Shown here: positions 34,745 through 43,729 of the stretch, piece by piece | Layout of the letters: the number at the start of each line of letters is the position of its first letter | Numbering within the stretch: the first letter of the stretch is position 1 | DNA from: Bacillota bacterium | GTDB lineage: Bacteria > Bacillota > Clostridia > Peptostreptococcales > Anaerovoracaceae | NCBI GenBank assembly: GCA_019420525.1 | Contig: JAHZHA010000029.1 | Coordinates: forward strand, 1-64,000 | Direction: 5' to 3' | Length of the DNA: 64,000 bases | Notes under the pieces: generated by a model | The model's database searches: none | The model's input: the letters and a program-made list of their open reading frames with translations, nothing else | Told to the model about the DNA's origin: nothing | Position numbers and translations under genes: made by a program

Positions 34745-35052
34745 GCGTGTACCGTTTTTTTTGACCTGTGAAGATCATGATTCGATGGTTCAGAGTGAAA
34801 AATGATTTGCGGCAGAATTTCATTTCTGTCCGGGGCATTGTCGGATGTCCGGCGTAGATAATGCCGTTATTTTTTCATTTTATCACATGCCAGAGGTCCC
34901 GGACAGAAAGAATCTTCACTTCTTTCTCCGGATGCCGACAAAATGTTTTCTCTGCAAATTAAAAATAGCTTATCTGCAGACAGTCTGAAACAAGAGTTCT
35001 TGATATTTACAGATAAAAAATGCTTCTGCCAAACTAAAACTAATTAAAATAT
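34745..35052. other. Intergenic region between the ClC and mod genes
   Basis: No gene is seen. AGAAAGAA (34905-34912) and TTCTTTCT (34920-34927) form a hairpin extended by flanking CCGG segments, on the leader side of the ClC gene. A TAAAAT-like box for the minus strand lies near 34879-34884. The rest is AT-rich. Confidence 0.5.
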
Positions 35053-35081
35053 TTGAAAAAGATAAAAGTGTATGTTATACT
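35053..35081 (+). promoter_or_regulatory. Promoter of modBCA
   Basis: TTGAAA (35053-35058) and TATACT (35076-35081) are separated by 17 bp, about 50 bp before the modB start. Confidence 0.8.
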
Positions 35082-35130
35082 TGTTGCATCTGAAAAGATG
35101 AAATGTGTAAGGAGAAGAAAGAAGGTTCAC

Positions 35131-35826
35131 ATGGATTTATTTCCACTTTGGAATTCACTGCGTATCGCTCTGATTTCCTCTGTTATCGTATTTTTTTCCG
35201 GTATCTTCTGCGCTTATTATGTCGCAAAACTGCCGAAACTCATAAAGGGAGCGCTTGATGTTATTCTCACACTTCCGATGGTTCTGCCACCTACCGTAGT
35301 CGGATATTTTCTTCTGATGCTGCTGGCGCCGGCGACGCCGTTCGGATCCTGGGTATATGAAAACTGGGCGCTGAAGCTGGTCATGAACTGGCAGTCTTCT
35401 GTGGCGGCATCTACGGTCGTCGCTTTTCCTCTGATGTACCGTACCGCTCGGGGGGCTTTTGAGAGCTTTGATGTGACGTTGCGTTATTCGGCTCAGACGC
35501 TGGGCCTTTCCAATACCTATATTTTCTGGCGTATCATGATGCCGTACTGCAAGCAGGGCATCATCGCCGGGCTGGTTCTGGCATTTGCCAGAGGTCTGGG
35601 CGAGTACGGAGCTACCAGCATGGTATCCGGTTATACGCCGGGCAAGACGGCTACGATTTCCACGACAGTCTATCAGCTGTGGTGTCTGAATGACAATCAC
35701 GGTGCATTTGTCTGGGTAATGATCAATCTGGCGATTTCCGCTGTCGTTCTGCTGGCAGTCAACCTCTTCGAACGGAGAGACAAGGAGACGAAGGCGAAAG
35801 CGGCATCTGTCGGAGTCAGGGGGTAG
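35131..35826 (+). CDS. modB: Molybdate ABC transporter permease
   Basis: This is a 231-residue inner-membrane permease with about five helices. It has the ModB/CysT signature LPMVLPPTVVGYFLLMLL (about residues 49-66) and the coupling loop LRYSAQTLGLSNTYIFWRIM followed by FARGLGEYGATSMVSG (about residues 153-168). The start at 35131 sits behind AGAAAGAAGG; a longer frame from 35053 would begin inside the promoter. It belongs to a compact B-C-A operon. Molybdate is the likeliest substrate; tungstate is possible. Confidence 0.92.
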   Translation: MDLFPLWNSLRIALISSVIVFFSGIFCAYYVAKLPKLIKGALDVILTLPMVLPPTVVGYFLLMLLAPATPFGSWVYENWALKLVMNWQSSVAASTVVAFPLMYRTARGAFESFDVTLRYSAQTLGLSNTYIFWRIMMPYCKQGIIAGLVLAFARGLGEYGATSMVSGYTPGKTATISTTVYQLWCLNDNHGAFVWVMINLAISAVVLLAVNLFERRDKETKAKAASVGVRG

Positions 35827-35829
35827 CTT

Positions 35830-36891
35830 ATGTCACTGGATATGAAAGTAAAGAAAAATTTCGGCGGATTTGAGCTGGATGTGGAACTTCACGCCGGCAA
35901 TGAGACATTGGCGCTTCTGGGCGCTTCCGGCTGCGGAAAAAGCATGACGCTCCGCTGTATCGCCGGTATCGTGACACCGGATGAAGGATATATCTGTGTA
36001 GATGGTGAAACTCTTTTCGACAGTGAAAAAAAGATCGACGTTCCGGTGCAGAAACGGCATATCGGCCTGCTGTTCCAGAACTATGCGCTGTTTCCCAATA
36101 TGAATGTGGAACAAAACATTATGCTGGGGATGAAAAGCCGTTCCCTTTCAAAAGCTGAAAAAGCGGAGGAATGCCGGCGGGTAATCGATAAGTTTTATCT
36201 GGGAGGACTGGAAAAGCACAGCATTCGCCAGTTGTCCGGCGGTCAGCAGCAGAGAGTGGCTCTGGCCAGGATTATCGTCTCTGCTCCGAAGATTCTCATG
36301 CTCGACGAGCCTTTTTCGGCGCTCGACAGTTTTCTGCGCTGGGAGCTGGAGCAGGAACTGATGAAAGTGCTGGAGGAATTTCAGGGCACATCGCTTCTCG
36401 TATCCCACAACCGGGATGAGGTGTACCGCATCAGCGATCATATTGCCGTGATGGCGGACGGACATGTGGATTGTTTCGACGAGAAGAAACGCATTTTTGA
36501 AGATCCCTATACATATCAGAGTGCCATGCTTACAGGATGTAAAAATTTTTCCAGGGCGGAGTATATCGATGGAAATCATGTATATGCAGCGGACTGGGGA
36601 TGCAGCCTGAAAGTGTCGAGGCACGTTACTGCAGGTGTAAAATATATCGGTCTTCGGACGCATGCCGTTCATCCGTCTATGGGCAGGTCGGAAAATGTCA
36701 TCACCTGCGAAGTGCTTCAGTCCATCGAAGATCTCAATGAAATGATCTTGCTGCTGAGCTGCGGTGGCAGAGATTCTCCGTTTTCCCAGCTGCATATTAC
36801 CATGTCAAAGGCAGAATGGAATATGCAGGAGGAAAAAGATAAAGTGTCGATATATCTTGAACCGGAAACGATTCTGGTGATGGATAGATAA
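35830..36891 (+). CDS. modC: Molybdate ABC transporter ATPase
   Basis: This 353-residue ATPase of the ModC/CysA class has Walker A GASGCGKS (about residues 35-42), Q-loop LLFQNYALFPNMNVEQNI, signature LSGGQQQRVALARI and Walker B ILMLDEPFSALD. After about residue 230 comes a C-terminal region where ModC normally has a molybdate-binding Mop domain; here it is about 120 residues and only loosely similar. It starts 4 bp after modB. Confidence 0.92.
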   Translation: MSLDMKVKKNFGGFELDVELHAGNETLALLGASGCGKSMTLRCIAGIVTPDEGYICVDGETLFDSEKKIDVPVQKRHIGLLFQNYALFPNMNVEQNIMLGMKSRSLSKAEKAEECRRVIDKFYLGGLEKHSIRQLSGGQQQRVALARIIVSAPKILMLDEPFSALDSFLRWELEQELMKVLEEFQGTSLLVSHNRDEVYRISDHIAVMADGHVDCFDEKKRIFEDPYTYQSAMLTGCKNFSRAEYIDGNHVYAADWGCSLKVSRHVTAGVKYIGLRTHAVHPSMGRSENVITCEVLQSIEDLNEMILLLSCGGRDSPFSQLHITMSKAEWNMQEEKDKVSIYLEPETILVMDR

Positions 36892-36941
36892 TAAATTATT
36901 AAATAATATATTTTTAAGTCAATTGGAAAAGGAGTAACAAA

Positions 36942-37808
36942 ATGAAGAAAAAAATTCTTGCTATCGCTCTGACTTTTGCGATGGCTGCAGGTATGTGTGC
37001 CTGCGGCACAGATAAAGCGCCTGCATCCGCAGAGAATTCCTCCGACACGACAGGCGGATCCGGAGAAGAGGTCACACTGTATCTCTCCGCAGCGGCTTCC
37101 ATGACAGAGTCTATGAATAAGGTTATCGCGGATTATGAAAAGGAAAATCCGGGAATCAAAATCCAGGCGACTTATGATTCTTCTGGTACATTAAAGACAC
37201 AGATCACTTCCGGAGCGGACTGCGACATCTTCCTCTCCGCAGCCCAGAAGCAGATGGATCAGCTTGACGGCGCCAGCGATCAGTGCGAAGGTGAAAATTA
37301 CGTGCTGGAAGGTACTAGGAGAGACATTCTGGAAAACAAGTGCGCCCTCGTAGTAAAGGAAGGAAGCGATATCAAGAGCTGGGATGATTTCGAAGCGGCT
37401 ATCAAAGCTGCACAGAGCGGCGATGATCTGACGTTTGCAATGGGCAACGCCGACGTTCCGGTAGGACAGTATACTTCCAAGATCCTGACTTCTCTCGGAT
37501 TAAACGAGCAGGATATGGTGAACAAGGGAATCATCACTTACGGAACGAATGTAAAAGCCGTCACTTCCGCGGTATCTTCCGGAGCGGCAGATTGCGGAAT
37601 CATCTATGCGACCGATGCTTACTCCGCAGGAATGACGCCGGTGGGTTATGCTGACCCGGCCATGACAGGCGGTCCTTGTATCTATCCGGTAGCCGTAATG
37701 CAGAATTCCAAGCATCAGGAAGAAGCAAAAGCATTTGTCGATTATCTCTTCACCGATAAAGCGATGGCATACTTCACAGAAGTAGGTTTCACGGAAATAG
37801 AAGCATAA
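36942..37808 (+). CDS. modA: Molybdate-binding lipoprotein
   Basis: This 288-residue lipoprotein has a signal peptide ending in MCAC near residue 22. The mature protein has the ModA motifs LYLSAAASMTESMNKV (about residues 46-61) and TYDSSGTLKTQITSGADCD (about residues 77-95), whose Ser/Thr hydroxyls bind the oxyanion, and the C-terminal YPVAVMQNSKHQEEAKAFVD. GGAGTAAC lies before the start. The gene order modB-modC-modA is rearranged from the common modA-B-C. Confidence 0.93.
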   Translation: MKKKILAIALTFAMAAGMCACGTDKAPASAENSSDTTGGSGEEVTLYLSAAASMTESMNKVIADYEKENPGIKIQATYDSSGTLKTQITSGADCDIFLSAAQKQMDQLDGASDQCEGENYVLEGTRRDILENKCALVVKEGSDIKSWDDFEAAIKAAQSGDDLTFAMGNADVPVGQYTSKILTSLGLNEQDMVNKGIITYGTNVKAVTSAVSSGAADCGIIYATDAYSAGMTPVGYADPAMTGGPCIYPVAVMQNSKHQEEAKAFVDYLFTDKAMAYFTEVGFTEIEA

Positions 37809-37830
37809 ACCCTGGCGTTCACAGGAAAGA

Positions 37831-37870
37831 AACAGAGAGCCCGCGGCTTCCAGCCGCGGGCTCTCCTGTT
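37831..37870. terminator. Long hairpin between modA and hydF
   Basis: Positions 37835-37848 and 37852-37865 form a perfect 14-bp stem (GAGAGCCCGCGGCT with its complement) on a three-base loop; AACAG and CTGTT extend it past a bulge. There is no long T-run on either strand, but its position between convergent genes suggests a terminator. Confidence 0.7.
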
Positions 37871-37902
37871 ATGGAAGAAGTGATGTATCATGCGAAAAAA
37901 TT

Positions 37903-39183
37903 TTAGTTTCCTTCGCCGGGACGATCCGGCAGAAGTGCGGCGGCATCGGGCAGCATTGCCGTGGTGCGCCGCAGGATTCCCTGCATATAAGCGATGGCGA
38001 TGCCGTAGTTTGTCATCGGAACATTCTGGTCATCCGCGCATTTCTGGCGGTATCTCATCTCACGCTCGTTGAGCATGCATCCGCCGCAGTGGAGGATCAG
38101 CCGGTAAGGCGAAAGATCTTCCGGGAATTCTCTTCCGGAGGAGAGTTCGATTTCGATTTTTTTGCCGGTGTATTCTCTCAGCCAGCGGGGGAGTTTTACA
38201 GAGCCGATGTCGTCACACTGTCTGTGGTGAGTGCAGCCTTCGGAAATCAGGACGCGGTCTCCGTCCTTCAGCGTTTCGATGGCCGCGGCACCGCTGACGG
38301 CAGGCAGGAGCGTCCCTTTATAGCGCGCCATCAGAATGGAAAAAGACGTAAGATCGATGTCCGCTGGAGTTTCCGCGCTGACCCGTCCGAAGACCTGACT
38401 GTCTGTGATGACAATGCGCGGCTTTTTTCCAAGCGCCTCCAGCGTATCAGAAAGTTCGGTTTCTCTGACGACGACGGCAGATGCTCCGGCTTCCAGGACA
38501 TCGCGGATTGTCTGCTGCTGAGGCAGAATCAGACGTCCTTTCGGAGCGGCACTGTCGATGGGAACCACCAGAATCGCCAGATCTCCCGGATTCAGGAGAT
38601 CGCCGACGATGCGGCGTTCCGGCCCTTCGGAGACGGAAAGCCGTGCGATGCGCTCCTTCAGCTGTGTGATGCCCGTATTGAATACGGCGCTGACGGAGAC
38701 AAAACGATCTGCCTCCGGAGGAATCCGGCAGCCGGAAAAAGACGCGGCCGCCTTTGCCGCGGCATCTGCGGAACAGCCGTCTTCCGCCAGAAGATCCGCT
38801 TTATTCAGCGCGATGAGGTAAGGGATCTCTTTTTCGGTGAATATATCGATGAGTTCTCTTTCCGCTTCTGTGATATCCGCAGTGATATCAACGACCAGCA
38901 CCGCCACGTCGGTACGGTTCAGAATCTGGCGTGTTTTCCGTACCCGCAGTTCGCCCAGAGAACCTTCGTCGTCGATACCCGGTGTGTCGATGATCTGGAC
39001 CGGCCCCATGGGAAGAAGCTCCATGGCTTTCATGACGGGATCTGTGGTGGTGCCTTTGACGTCGGAGACGACAGAGAGTTCCTGCCCGGTGACGCGATTG
39101 ACGACACTGGATTTTCCGGCATTTCTGCGGCCGAAGAATCCGATGTGGACGCGTTCAGAAGAAGGTGTGCTGTTTAAGCTCAT
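37903..39183 (-). CDS. hydF: [FeFe]-hydrogenase maturation GTPase HydF
   Basis: This is a 426-residue scaffold protein on which the two-iron part of the hydrogenase H-cluster is assembled before transfer to the hydrogenase. It has an N-terminal GTPase domain with G1 GRRNAGKSS (about residues 17-25), G3 DTPG and G4 NKAD, a middle dimerisation domain, and a C-terminal cluster domain with CTHHRQC and HCGGC as ligands for a [4Fe-4S] cluster. It follows hydG by 14 bp on the minus strand. HydE and the hydrogenase itself are not in the window. Confidence 0.96.
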   Translation of the reverse strand: MSLNSTPSSERVHIGFFGRRNAGKSSVVNRVTGQELSVVSDVKGTTTDPVMKAMELLPMGPVQIIDTPGIDDEGSLGELRVRKTRQILNRTDVAVLVVDITADITEAERELIDIFTEKEIPYLIALNKADLLAEDGCSADAAAKAAASFSGCRIPPEADRFVSVSAVFNTGITQLKERIARLSVSEGPERRIVGDLLNPGDLAILVVPIDSAAPKGRLILPQQQTIRDVLEAGASAVVVRETELSDTLEALGKKPRIVITDSQVFGRVSAETPADIDLTSFSILMARYKGTLLPAVSGAAAIETLKDGDRVLISEGCTHHRQCDDIGSVKLPRWLREYTGKKIEIELSSGREFPEDLSPYRLILHCGGCMLNEREMRYRQKCADDQNVPMTNYGIAIAYMQGILRRTTAMLPDAAALLPDRPGEGN

Positions 39184-39197
39184 AATATAACCTCCGA

Positions 39198-40613
39198 TCA
39201 GAAACGGAAATCTCTTTCACCCTGTTCGATTTTTTCGAGATAGTCAGTAGCTACCTGACGGACTTTTTCGTTCGGAACTTTTTTCATTTCCTTTTCGATG
39301 AGCTCCAGTCCGATTTTCTTCGTCTCAGGTGAAGCGTAGTCTTCGAGATATTCCTTCAGAGTGATCAGCGCATTCGGATGACAGAAGTTGAGTATCTCTC
39401 CGGCCTTGCAGAAGCTCATGAAGCGGTCGCCGGTCCGTCCGGCGCGATAACAGGCAGTACAGAAACTCGGGATGTATTCCATTTCCATCAGCCATTTTAC
39501 GACTTCGTCCAGAGTACGGGTATCGGAGATGTCGAACTGGACAGTATCTTCCGGAGCGATTTCTTCGGTATAGCCGCCGACGCTGGTACGGGAACCGCCT
39601 GAGATCTGAGAGATACCCAGATGGAGAACGCGTTCTCTCGTCTTCTGGCTTTCTCTTGTGGATACAATCATGCCGGTGTAAGGAACTGCCACGCGGATGC
39701 AGGCGACGATTTTGGCGAAGGTATCATCGTCGATGGCATTTGTGAAAGTGCCCGGATCGATGTCGTCGGCAGGACAGATTCTCGGAACGCTGATGGTATG
39801 AGGACCTACGCCGAAGACGGCTTCCAGGTGCTCGGCGTGCATGAGAAGGCCGGCAAATTCATAGCGGTATTTGTCCAGACCGAAGAGAACGCCAAAGCCC
39901 ACATCGTCGATGCCGCCCTGCATAGCTCTGTCCATGGCTTCCGTATGGTAATTGTAGTCATGCTTCGGTCCTGTCGGATGGAGCTCGTGATAGCTGTCCT
40001 TGTGATATGTCTCCTGGAAGAGAATGTAAGTTCCGATACCGGCTTCTTTCAGTTTTCTGTAATTTTCCACGGTGGTAGCGGCAATATTGACATTGACGCG
40101 GCGGATATCGCCATTTTTGTGGTGTACGGAATAAATCGTGTTGATGGATTCCAGGATATATTCGATTGGATTGTTAACCGGATCTTCTCCGGCTTCGATG
40201 GCTAACCGTTTGTGGCCGAGGTCCTGGAGAGCGATGACTTCCTGTCTGATTTCCTCCTGCGTCAGCTTTTTACGTGGAATGTTTTTGTTGATCGCATGGT
40301 ACGGGCAGTAAGTGCAGCCGTTTACACAGTAATTGGAGAGATACAGCGGCGCAAACATGACGATGCGGTTGCCGTAAAAATCTTTTTTGATCTGCTCTGC
40401 CAGAGCGTAAATTTCCTGATTTTTTTCCTCGATGTCGCAGGCCAGGAGAACGGAAGCATCCCGATGCGAGAGGCCTTTGCGTTCTTTTGCTTTTGCGATG
40501 ATGGAATCGATCAGGGCGACGTCGGACTTGTGCTCGTCTGCGTAGCTGAGTGTATCTAAAATTTCCTGATGGTCGATAAAGTCGTCTGCACACATAGATT
40601 TCGGATCATACAT
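39198..40613 (-). CDS. hydG: [FeFe]-hydrogenase maturation radical SAM enzyme HydG
   Basis: This 471-residue tyrosine lyase makes CO and cyanide ligands for the H-cluster. The radical-SAM cluster cysteines are Cys96, Cys100 and Cys103 in CVNGCTYC (CX3CX2C). The C-terminal CTAC plus a third cysteine 22 residues later form the auxiliary cluster site (CX2CX22C), which marks HydG and not ThiH. It starts 2 bp after the TM1266-like gene, and hydF follows, so the three are one operon. Confidence 0.97.
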   Translation of the reverse strand: MYDPKSMCADDFIDHQEILDTLSYADEHKSDVALIDSIIAKAKERKGLSHRDASVLLACDIEEKNQEIYALAEQIKKDFYGNRIVMFAPLYLSNYCVNGCTYCPYHAINKNIPRKKLTQEEIRQEVIALQDLGHKRLAIEAGEDPVNNPIEYILESINTIYSVHHKNGDIRRVNVNIAATTVENYRKLKEAGIGTYILFQETYHKDSYHELHPTGPKHDYNYHTEAMDRAMQGGIDDVGFGVLFGLDKYRYEFAGLLMHAEHLEAVFGVGPHTISVPRICPADDIDPGTFTNAIDDDTFAKIVACIRVAVPYTGMIVSTRESQKTRERVLHLGISQISGGSRTSVGGYTEEIAPEDTVQFDISDTRTLDEVVKWLMEMEYIPSFCTACYRAGRTGDRFMSFCKAGEILNFCHPNALITLKEYLEDYASPETKKIGLELIEKEMKKVPNEKVRQVATDYLEKIEQGERDFRF

Positions 40614-40615
40614 AG

Positions 40616-40882
40616 TTATTTTTCCTCCTCGTCGTCAAAAATTTTGGAATAGACTGTCTTTGAAGAAATGCCGGGCAGCATGCCGATCTTGCCTGACAGG
40701 GAACTGATCACGTTATCGGGAGCGTCGAGAACGACACTGATGATCGATACGCCCCGTTCTCTGTAAGGCAGTCCCATGCGCCCCACGATATAGGCGCTGT
40801 AGTCGGACAGAATCTCATTCATTCTTGAGATGGAAGCGGTATCTTCCACCACGATGCCGACCAGCGCGGCACGATGCGTCAT
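40616..40882 (-). CDS. TM1266-like iron-only hydrogenase system regulator
   Basis: This is an 88-residue ACT-like protein of the TM1266 family. It starts MTHRAALVGIVVEDTASISR, and continues with YSAYIVGRMGLPYRERGVSI (about residues 30-49) and VISSLSGKIGMLPGISSKTV. The family is regularly encoded beside hydrogenase maturation genes and is named a putative regulator for this reason; its ligand is not known. It is the first gene of the hyd operon, behind the long leader. GGAGGTCACC precedes the start on the minus strand. Confidence 0.9.
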   Translation of the reverse strand: MTHRAALVGIVVEDTASISRMNEILSDYSAYIVGRMGLPYRERGVSIISVVLDAPDNVISSLSGKIGMLPGISSKTVYSKIFDDEEEK

Positions 40883-41008
40883 GGTGACCTCCTGTTTTCT
40901 TCGGAATCGTCAAATGAAAATGCACGTATGCGCAGATTCTCGATGCAGGAATTTCCACTTTCGCGTCTCTTTTGTTCTGGGATGGAATTTCGTGAAAATG
41001 AGGCAAAG

Positions 41009-41034
41009 AAAAAACCTGTGCATGCGGCACAGGT
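41009..41034 (-). terminator. Intrinsic terminator in the hyd operon leader
   Basis: On the minus strand ACCTGTGC and GCACAGGT form a perfect 8-bp stem around a five-base loop, followed by TTTTTTCTTT. It lies 125 bp before the first hyd gene and after a long leader, with no minus-strand gene upstream to terminate. It therefore looks like an attenuator. Confidence 0.85.
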
Positions 41035-41327
41035 GAAAAATTTCAGATGTATGACGAAAAAACGGAAAGACAGCGCCGCAGAAACGGACGCCGGAGAGCA
41101 ACTTCCCGGTGAGGAAGCTCTGCATGGATTCCGGAGTAAGCATCCTGATATATAGCCTGTGCCTTTCATCTCAGGAAGAACCTGTCTGCGAACCTCAGCC
41201 GCCGGCAGGAGCCTTCGATGTCAGTGCATATGGTGGTTGTCGATCCGGTTTGGCCTTAGAGATAATACCTTCGGTGTCAACCGGGAAAGCGTCGGGAGCC
41301 TGAAAGATAGGTCAGACTACTTTCTGC
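41035..41327 (-). ncRNA. Long structured leader of the hydG-hydF operon, class unknown
   Basis: About 290 nt lie between the predicted start of transcription (near 41327) and the attenuator. The minus-strand RNA can close a helix CTTTCAGG with CCTG and GAAAG (near 41300 and 41170-41180), enclosing GGTTG/CAACC and CGGT/ACCG pairings. Two similar elements, GACACCGAAGG and GACATCGAAGG, sit 60 nt apart. No credible protein is encoded. It does not match the T-box, cobalamin, TPP, FMN, lysine or fluoride consensus as I know them; there is a faint likeness to glycine aptamer segments that I do not trust. Confidence 0.55.
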
Positions 41328-41333
41328 AGCTTC

Positions 41334-41361
41334 ATTATATCATTTCCCGTGCGGCAGTAAA
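41334..41361 (-). promoter_or_regulatory. Minus-strand promoter of the hyd operon leader
   Basis: On the minus strand TTTACT (41361-41356) and TATAAT (41339-41334) are separated by 16 bp. Confidence 0.75.
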
Positions 41362-41486
41362 GAATAATTAAAAAAGTAACGATAATTTACCTCTCTCTGT
41401 ACGGCGGGAGAAAGAAACGCCGGCGGAGAGCCGAAGATCCTAGAAAACGGGAGCAGAAAAAGTGGAAGCGTTTTGTTCTGCCGACA

Positions 41487-41515
41487 TTGACAAGAAAGCG
41501 AAAAAACGAGAAAAT
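41487..41515 (+). promoter_or_regulatory. Promoter of the aminopeptidase operon
   Basis: TTGACA (41487-41492) and GAAAAT (41510-41515) are separated by 17 bp. The -35 is perfect and the -10 is weak. The stretch 41362-41486 between the two divergent promoters holds nothing else I recognise. Confidence 0.55.
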
Positions 41516-41566
41516 TAAAGATAATGACTGCGCCGGTCCTGCGGCGTTGAGATGAGAGGTAATGAA

Positions 41567-43054
41567 ATGCAGAAATACGATACAGAACAGAAATTCGATA
41601 TGGAAAACGCGGCAGCTGCAGCTGCAGCCTGTGTCCCGGCGGAAGCTCCGGAGGAGGAAGGGGCAAAGGCGGCGAACGGTGACCGTCTGAAAAACTACGG
41701 ATGGAAAGACGCCGGAGAAGAGGAAAAGGCAGAGATTTTCGGCTATGCAGAAGGATATATGGCTTTTCTCGACGAAGCGAAGACGGAGAGAGAGGCGGTG
41801 CAGGTCATCCGGCGGATGGCGGAAGAGCGCGGCTTTTGCGAAATAGGAAGCGCGGTTTCCCTGAAGCCGGGAGACAGAGTTTACGGTATCAATAAGGACA
41901 AATCGGTCTTTCTTGCGGTGATCGGTGAAGCGTCTCTGACAGAAGGTTTTCACGCCGTGGGAGCGCACATCGATGCGCCGCGTCTCGATCTGAAGCAGAA
42001 TCCTCTTTACGAAGACAGCGGCTTTGCTCTGCTCAAGACGCATTATTACGGGGGCATCAAGAAGTACCAGTGGACGACGATTCCGCTGGCGCTTCACGGA
42101 GTCGTCGTGCTGACAGACGGCACGAAGAAGGACATCTGCATCGGAGAAGACGAAAATGATCCGGTCTTTCTCGTGACCGATCTTCTGCCACATCTCTCCG
42201 GAAAGCAGAATGTGAAAAAACTGTCAGAAGGTGTACCTGCGGAGAAACTCAATATTATTCTGGGCTCCGTTCCTCTGGCGGATGCGGACAGCGAAAATGT
42301 GAAGAAGAATATTCTGAAGATTCTGAAAGAAAAATACGGAATGGAAGAGGAAGATTTCCGCAGCGCTGAGATCGAAGCGGTGCCGGCCATGAAGGCGAGA
42401 TCCCTGGGACTTGACAAGAGTATGGTGGCGGCTTACGGCCAGGATGACAGAGTCTGTGCCTACCCTGCGCTGACGGCGCTGTTTTCGCTGGAGCAGGCGC
42501 CGCCTAAGACGGCAGTCTGCATCCTCACAGATAAGGAAGAGATCGGAAGCGTGGGAAATACCGGAATGGAATCCAGAAATTTCGAACTGTTCCTGCTGGA
42601 TCTTCTGGAAAAGACAGGGATTGTTCACCCTTATGCGCTTCAGCGCATGCTGTCCGCGTCTCAGGCTCTTTCTGCCGACGTGACGGCAGCTTATGATCCG
42701 ACGTATCCGGAGGTCATGGAAAAAAACAATGCGGCATTTATGGGCCGGGGAATCAGCATCAAGAAGTATACCGGTGCGAGAGGAAAGTCGGGGGCATCGG
42801 ATGCCAATGCGGAATTTGTCGCTTATGTGAGAGGTGTATTTGAGAGGGCGGGCGTGGCCTGTCAGTCCTCCGAGATGGGAAAGGTCGACGAGGGAGGCGG
42901 CGGAACGATCGCCTATATTCTGGCCAACCGGGGCATGGACGTGCTGGACTGCGGCGTTCCTGTCCATTCCATGCATTCTCCGTACGAATCGGCCAGCAAA
43001 TACGATATATATATGGCCGGCAGGGCATATGCGGCATTTTTCAGGAATAAATAA
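41567..43054 (+). CDS. apeB: M18 family aminopeptidase
   Basis: This 495-residue zinc aminopeptidase of peptidase family M18 releases N-terminal, often acidic, residues. Family blocks are GAHIDAPRLDLKQNPLYED (metal ligand His and Asp), LTDKEEIGSVGNTGMES (catalytic Glu pair) and HSMHSPYESASKYD near the C-terminus (metal His). The start at 41567 follows GAGAGG. The first 35 residues are Ala/Glu-rich and probably flexible. It opens a plus-strand run with the next three genes. Confidence 0.92.
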   Translation: MQKYDTEQKFDMENAAAAAAACVPAEAPEEEGAKAANGDRLKNYGWKDAGEEEKAEIFGYAEGYMAFLDEAKTEREAVQVIRRMAEERGFCEIGSAVSLKPGDRVYGINKDKSVFLAVIGEASLTEGFHAVGAHIDAPRLDLKQNPLYEDSGFALLKTHYYGGIKKYQWTTIPLALHGVVVLTDGTKKDICIGEDENDPVFLVTDLLPHLSGKQNVKKLSEGVPAEKLNIILGSVPLADADSENVKKNILKILKEKYGMEEEDFRSAEIEAVPAMKARSLGLDKSMVAAYGQDDRVCAYPALTALFSLEQAPPKTAVCILTDKEEIGSVGNTGMESRNFELFLLDLLEKTGIVHPYALQRMLSASQALSADVTAAYDPTYPEVMEKNNAAFMGRGISIKKYTGARGKSGASDANAEFVAYVRGVFERAGVACQSSEMGKVDEGGGGTIAYILANRGMDVLDCGVPVHSMHSPYESASKYDIYMAGRAYAAFFRNK

Positions 43055-43086
43055 AAGAAAGAGACGATACAGGGAGGAAATTTATT

Positions 43087-43716
43087 ATGTCTGACAGAAT
43101 AACAATCACTTGGCACGGCCATTCCTGCTTTAAAATCGAAGCTGCGGGTCACAGCGCGGTGATCGATCCTTACACCGGCGTGCCGGGCTATCCGGAGCTT
43201 TCGCTGACGGCGGGAGAAGTTTACACATCCCACAGTCACGATGATCACGGCTGGGTTCAGGCGGTCAGGACAGAAGCAGAGACGGGAGAATCGCCTTTCA
43301 GGGTGACGACGGTGGAGTGTTTCCACGATCCCGAAAGAGGCGCTCTGCGCGGGGAAAATAAGATCACGATTTTTGAAGTGCTGGGAAAGAGAATCGCGCA
43401 TCTCGGAGATCTCGGCCATCTCCTCAGCGAAGAACAGGTGAAAGCTGTGGGAAAATGTGACGTAATCCTGATTCCTGTGGGAGGCTATTATACCATCGAC
43501 GCACAGGAGGCGAAGAAGACAGCGGATGCGCTGGATCCGACAGTGATAATTCCGATGCATTACCGGACCGGCGGGTACGGCTTCGATGTCATCGGCGAAC
43601 CGGAGGATTTTCTCAGTCTCTGTACGGACCGCAGGATCATAAAAGAAGAAGGTCCGCGCTGGGAGATCGACGACAGTCCGGAAAAGCGCGTCGTCCTTCT
43701 GAAGTTCGGAGCATAG
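43087..43716 (+). CDS. Metallo-beta-lactamase-fold hydrolase (UlaG/YtkL-like)
   Basis: This 209-residue metallo-hydrolase has the metal motif SHSHDDHG (about residues 48-55), a variant of HxHxDH, preceded by ITWHGHSCFKIEA, which is typical of the UlaG-like group. Later metal ligands lie in RIAHLGDLGH and IIPMHYRTGG. The physiological substrate is unknown. AGGGAGGAAA lies before the start, and the gene follows apeB by 32 bp. Confidence 0.87.
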   Translation: MSDRITITWHGHSCFKIEAAGHSAVIDPYTGVPGYPELSLTAGEVYTSHSHDDHGWVQAVRTEAETGESPFRVTTVECFHDPERGALRGENKITIFEVLGKRIAHLGDLGHLLSEEQVKAVGKCDVILIPVGGYYTIDAQEAKKTADALDPTVIIPMHYRTGGYGFDVIGEPEDFLSLCTDRRIIKEEGPRWEIDDSPEKRVVLLKFGA

Positions 43717-43729
43717 GCAAGCAGCTGTC

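Noticed and set aside
34745..35000. Second fluoride riboswitch, before the ClC gene
   Set aside because: Neither the AUGxxxUUC loop nor GCUGAUGA with a complementary pseudoknot is present on the minus strand.
41041..41327. Glycine, SAM or TPP riboswitch in the hyd leader
   Set aside because: Short stretches recall parts of these aptamers on one strand or the other, but no class has its conserved blocks in the right order and spacing.
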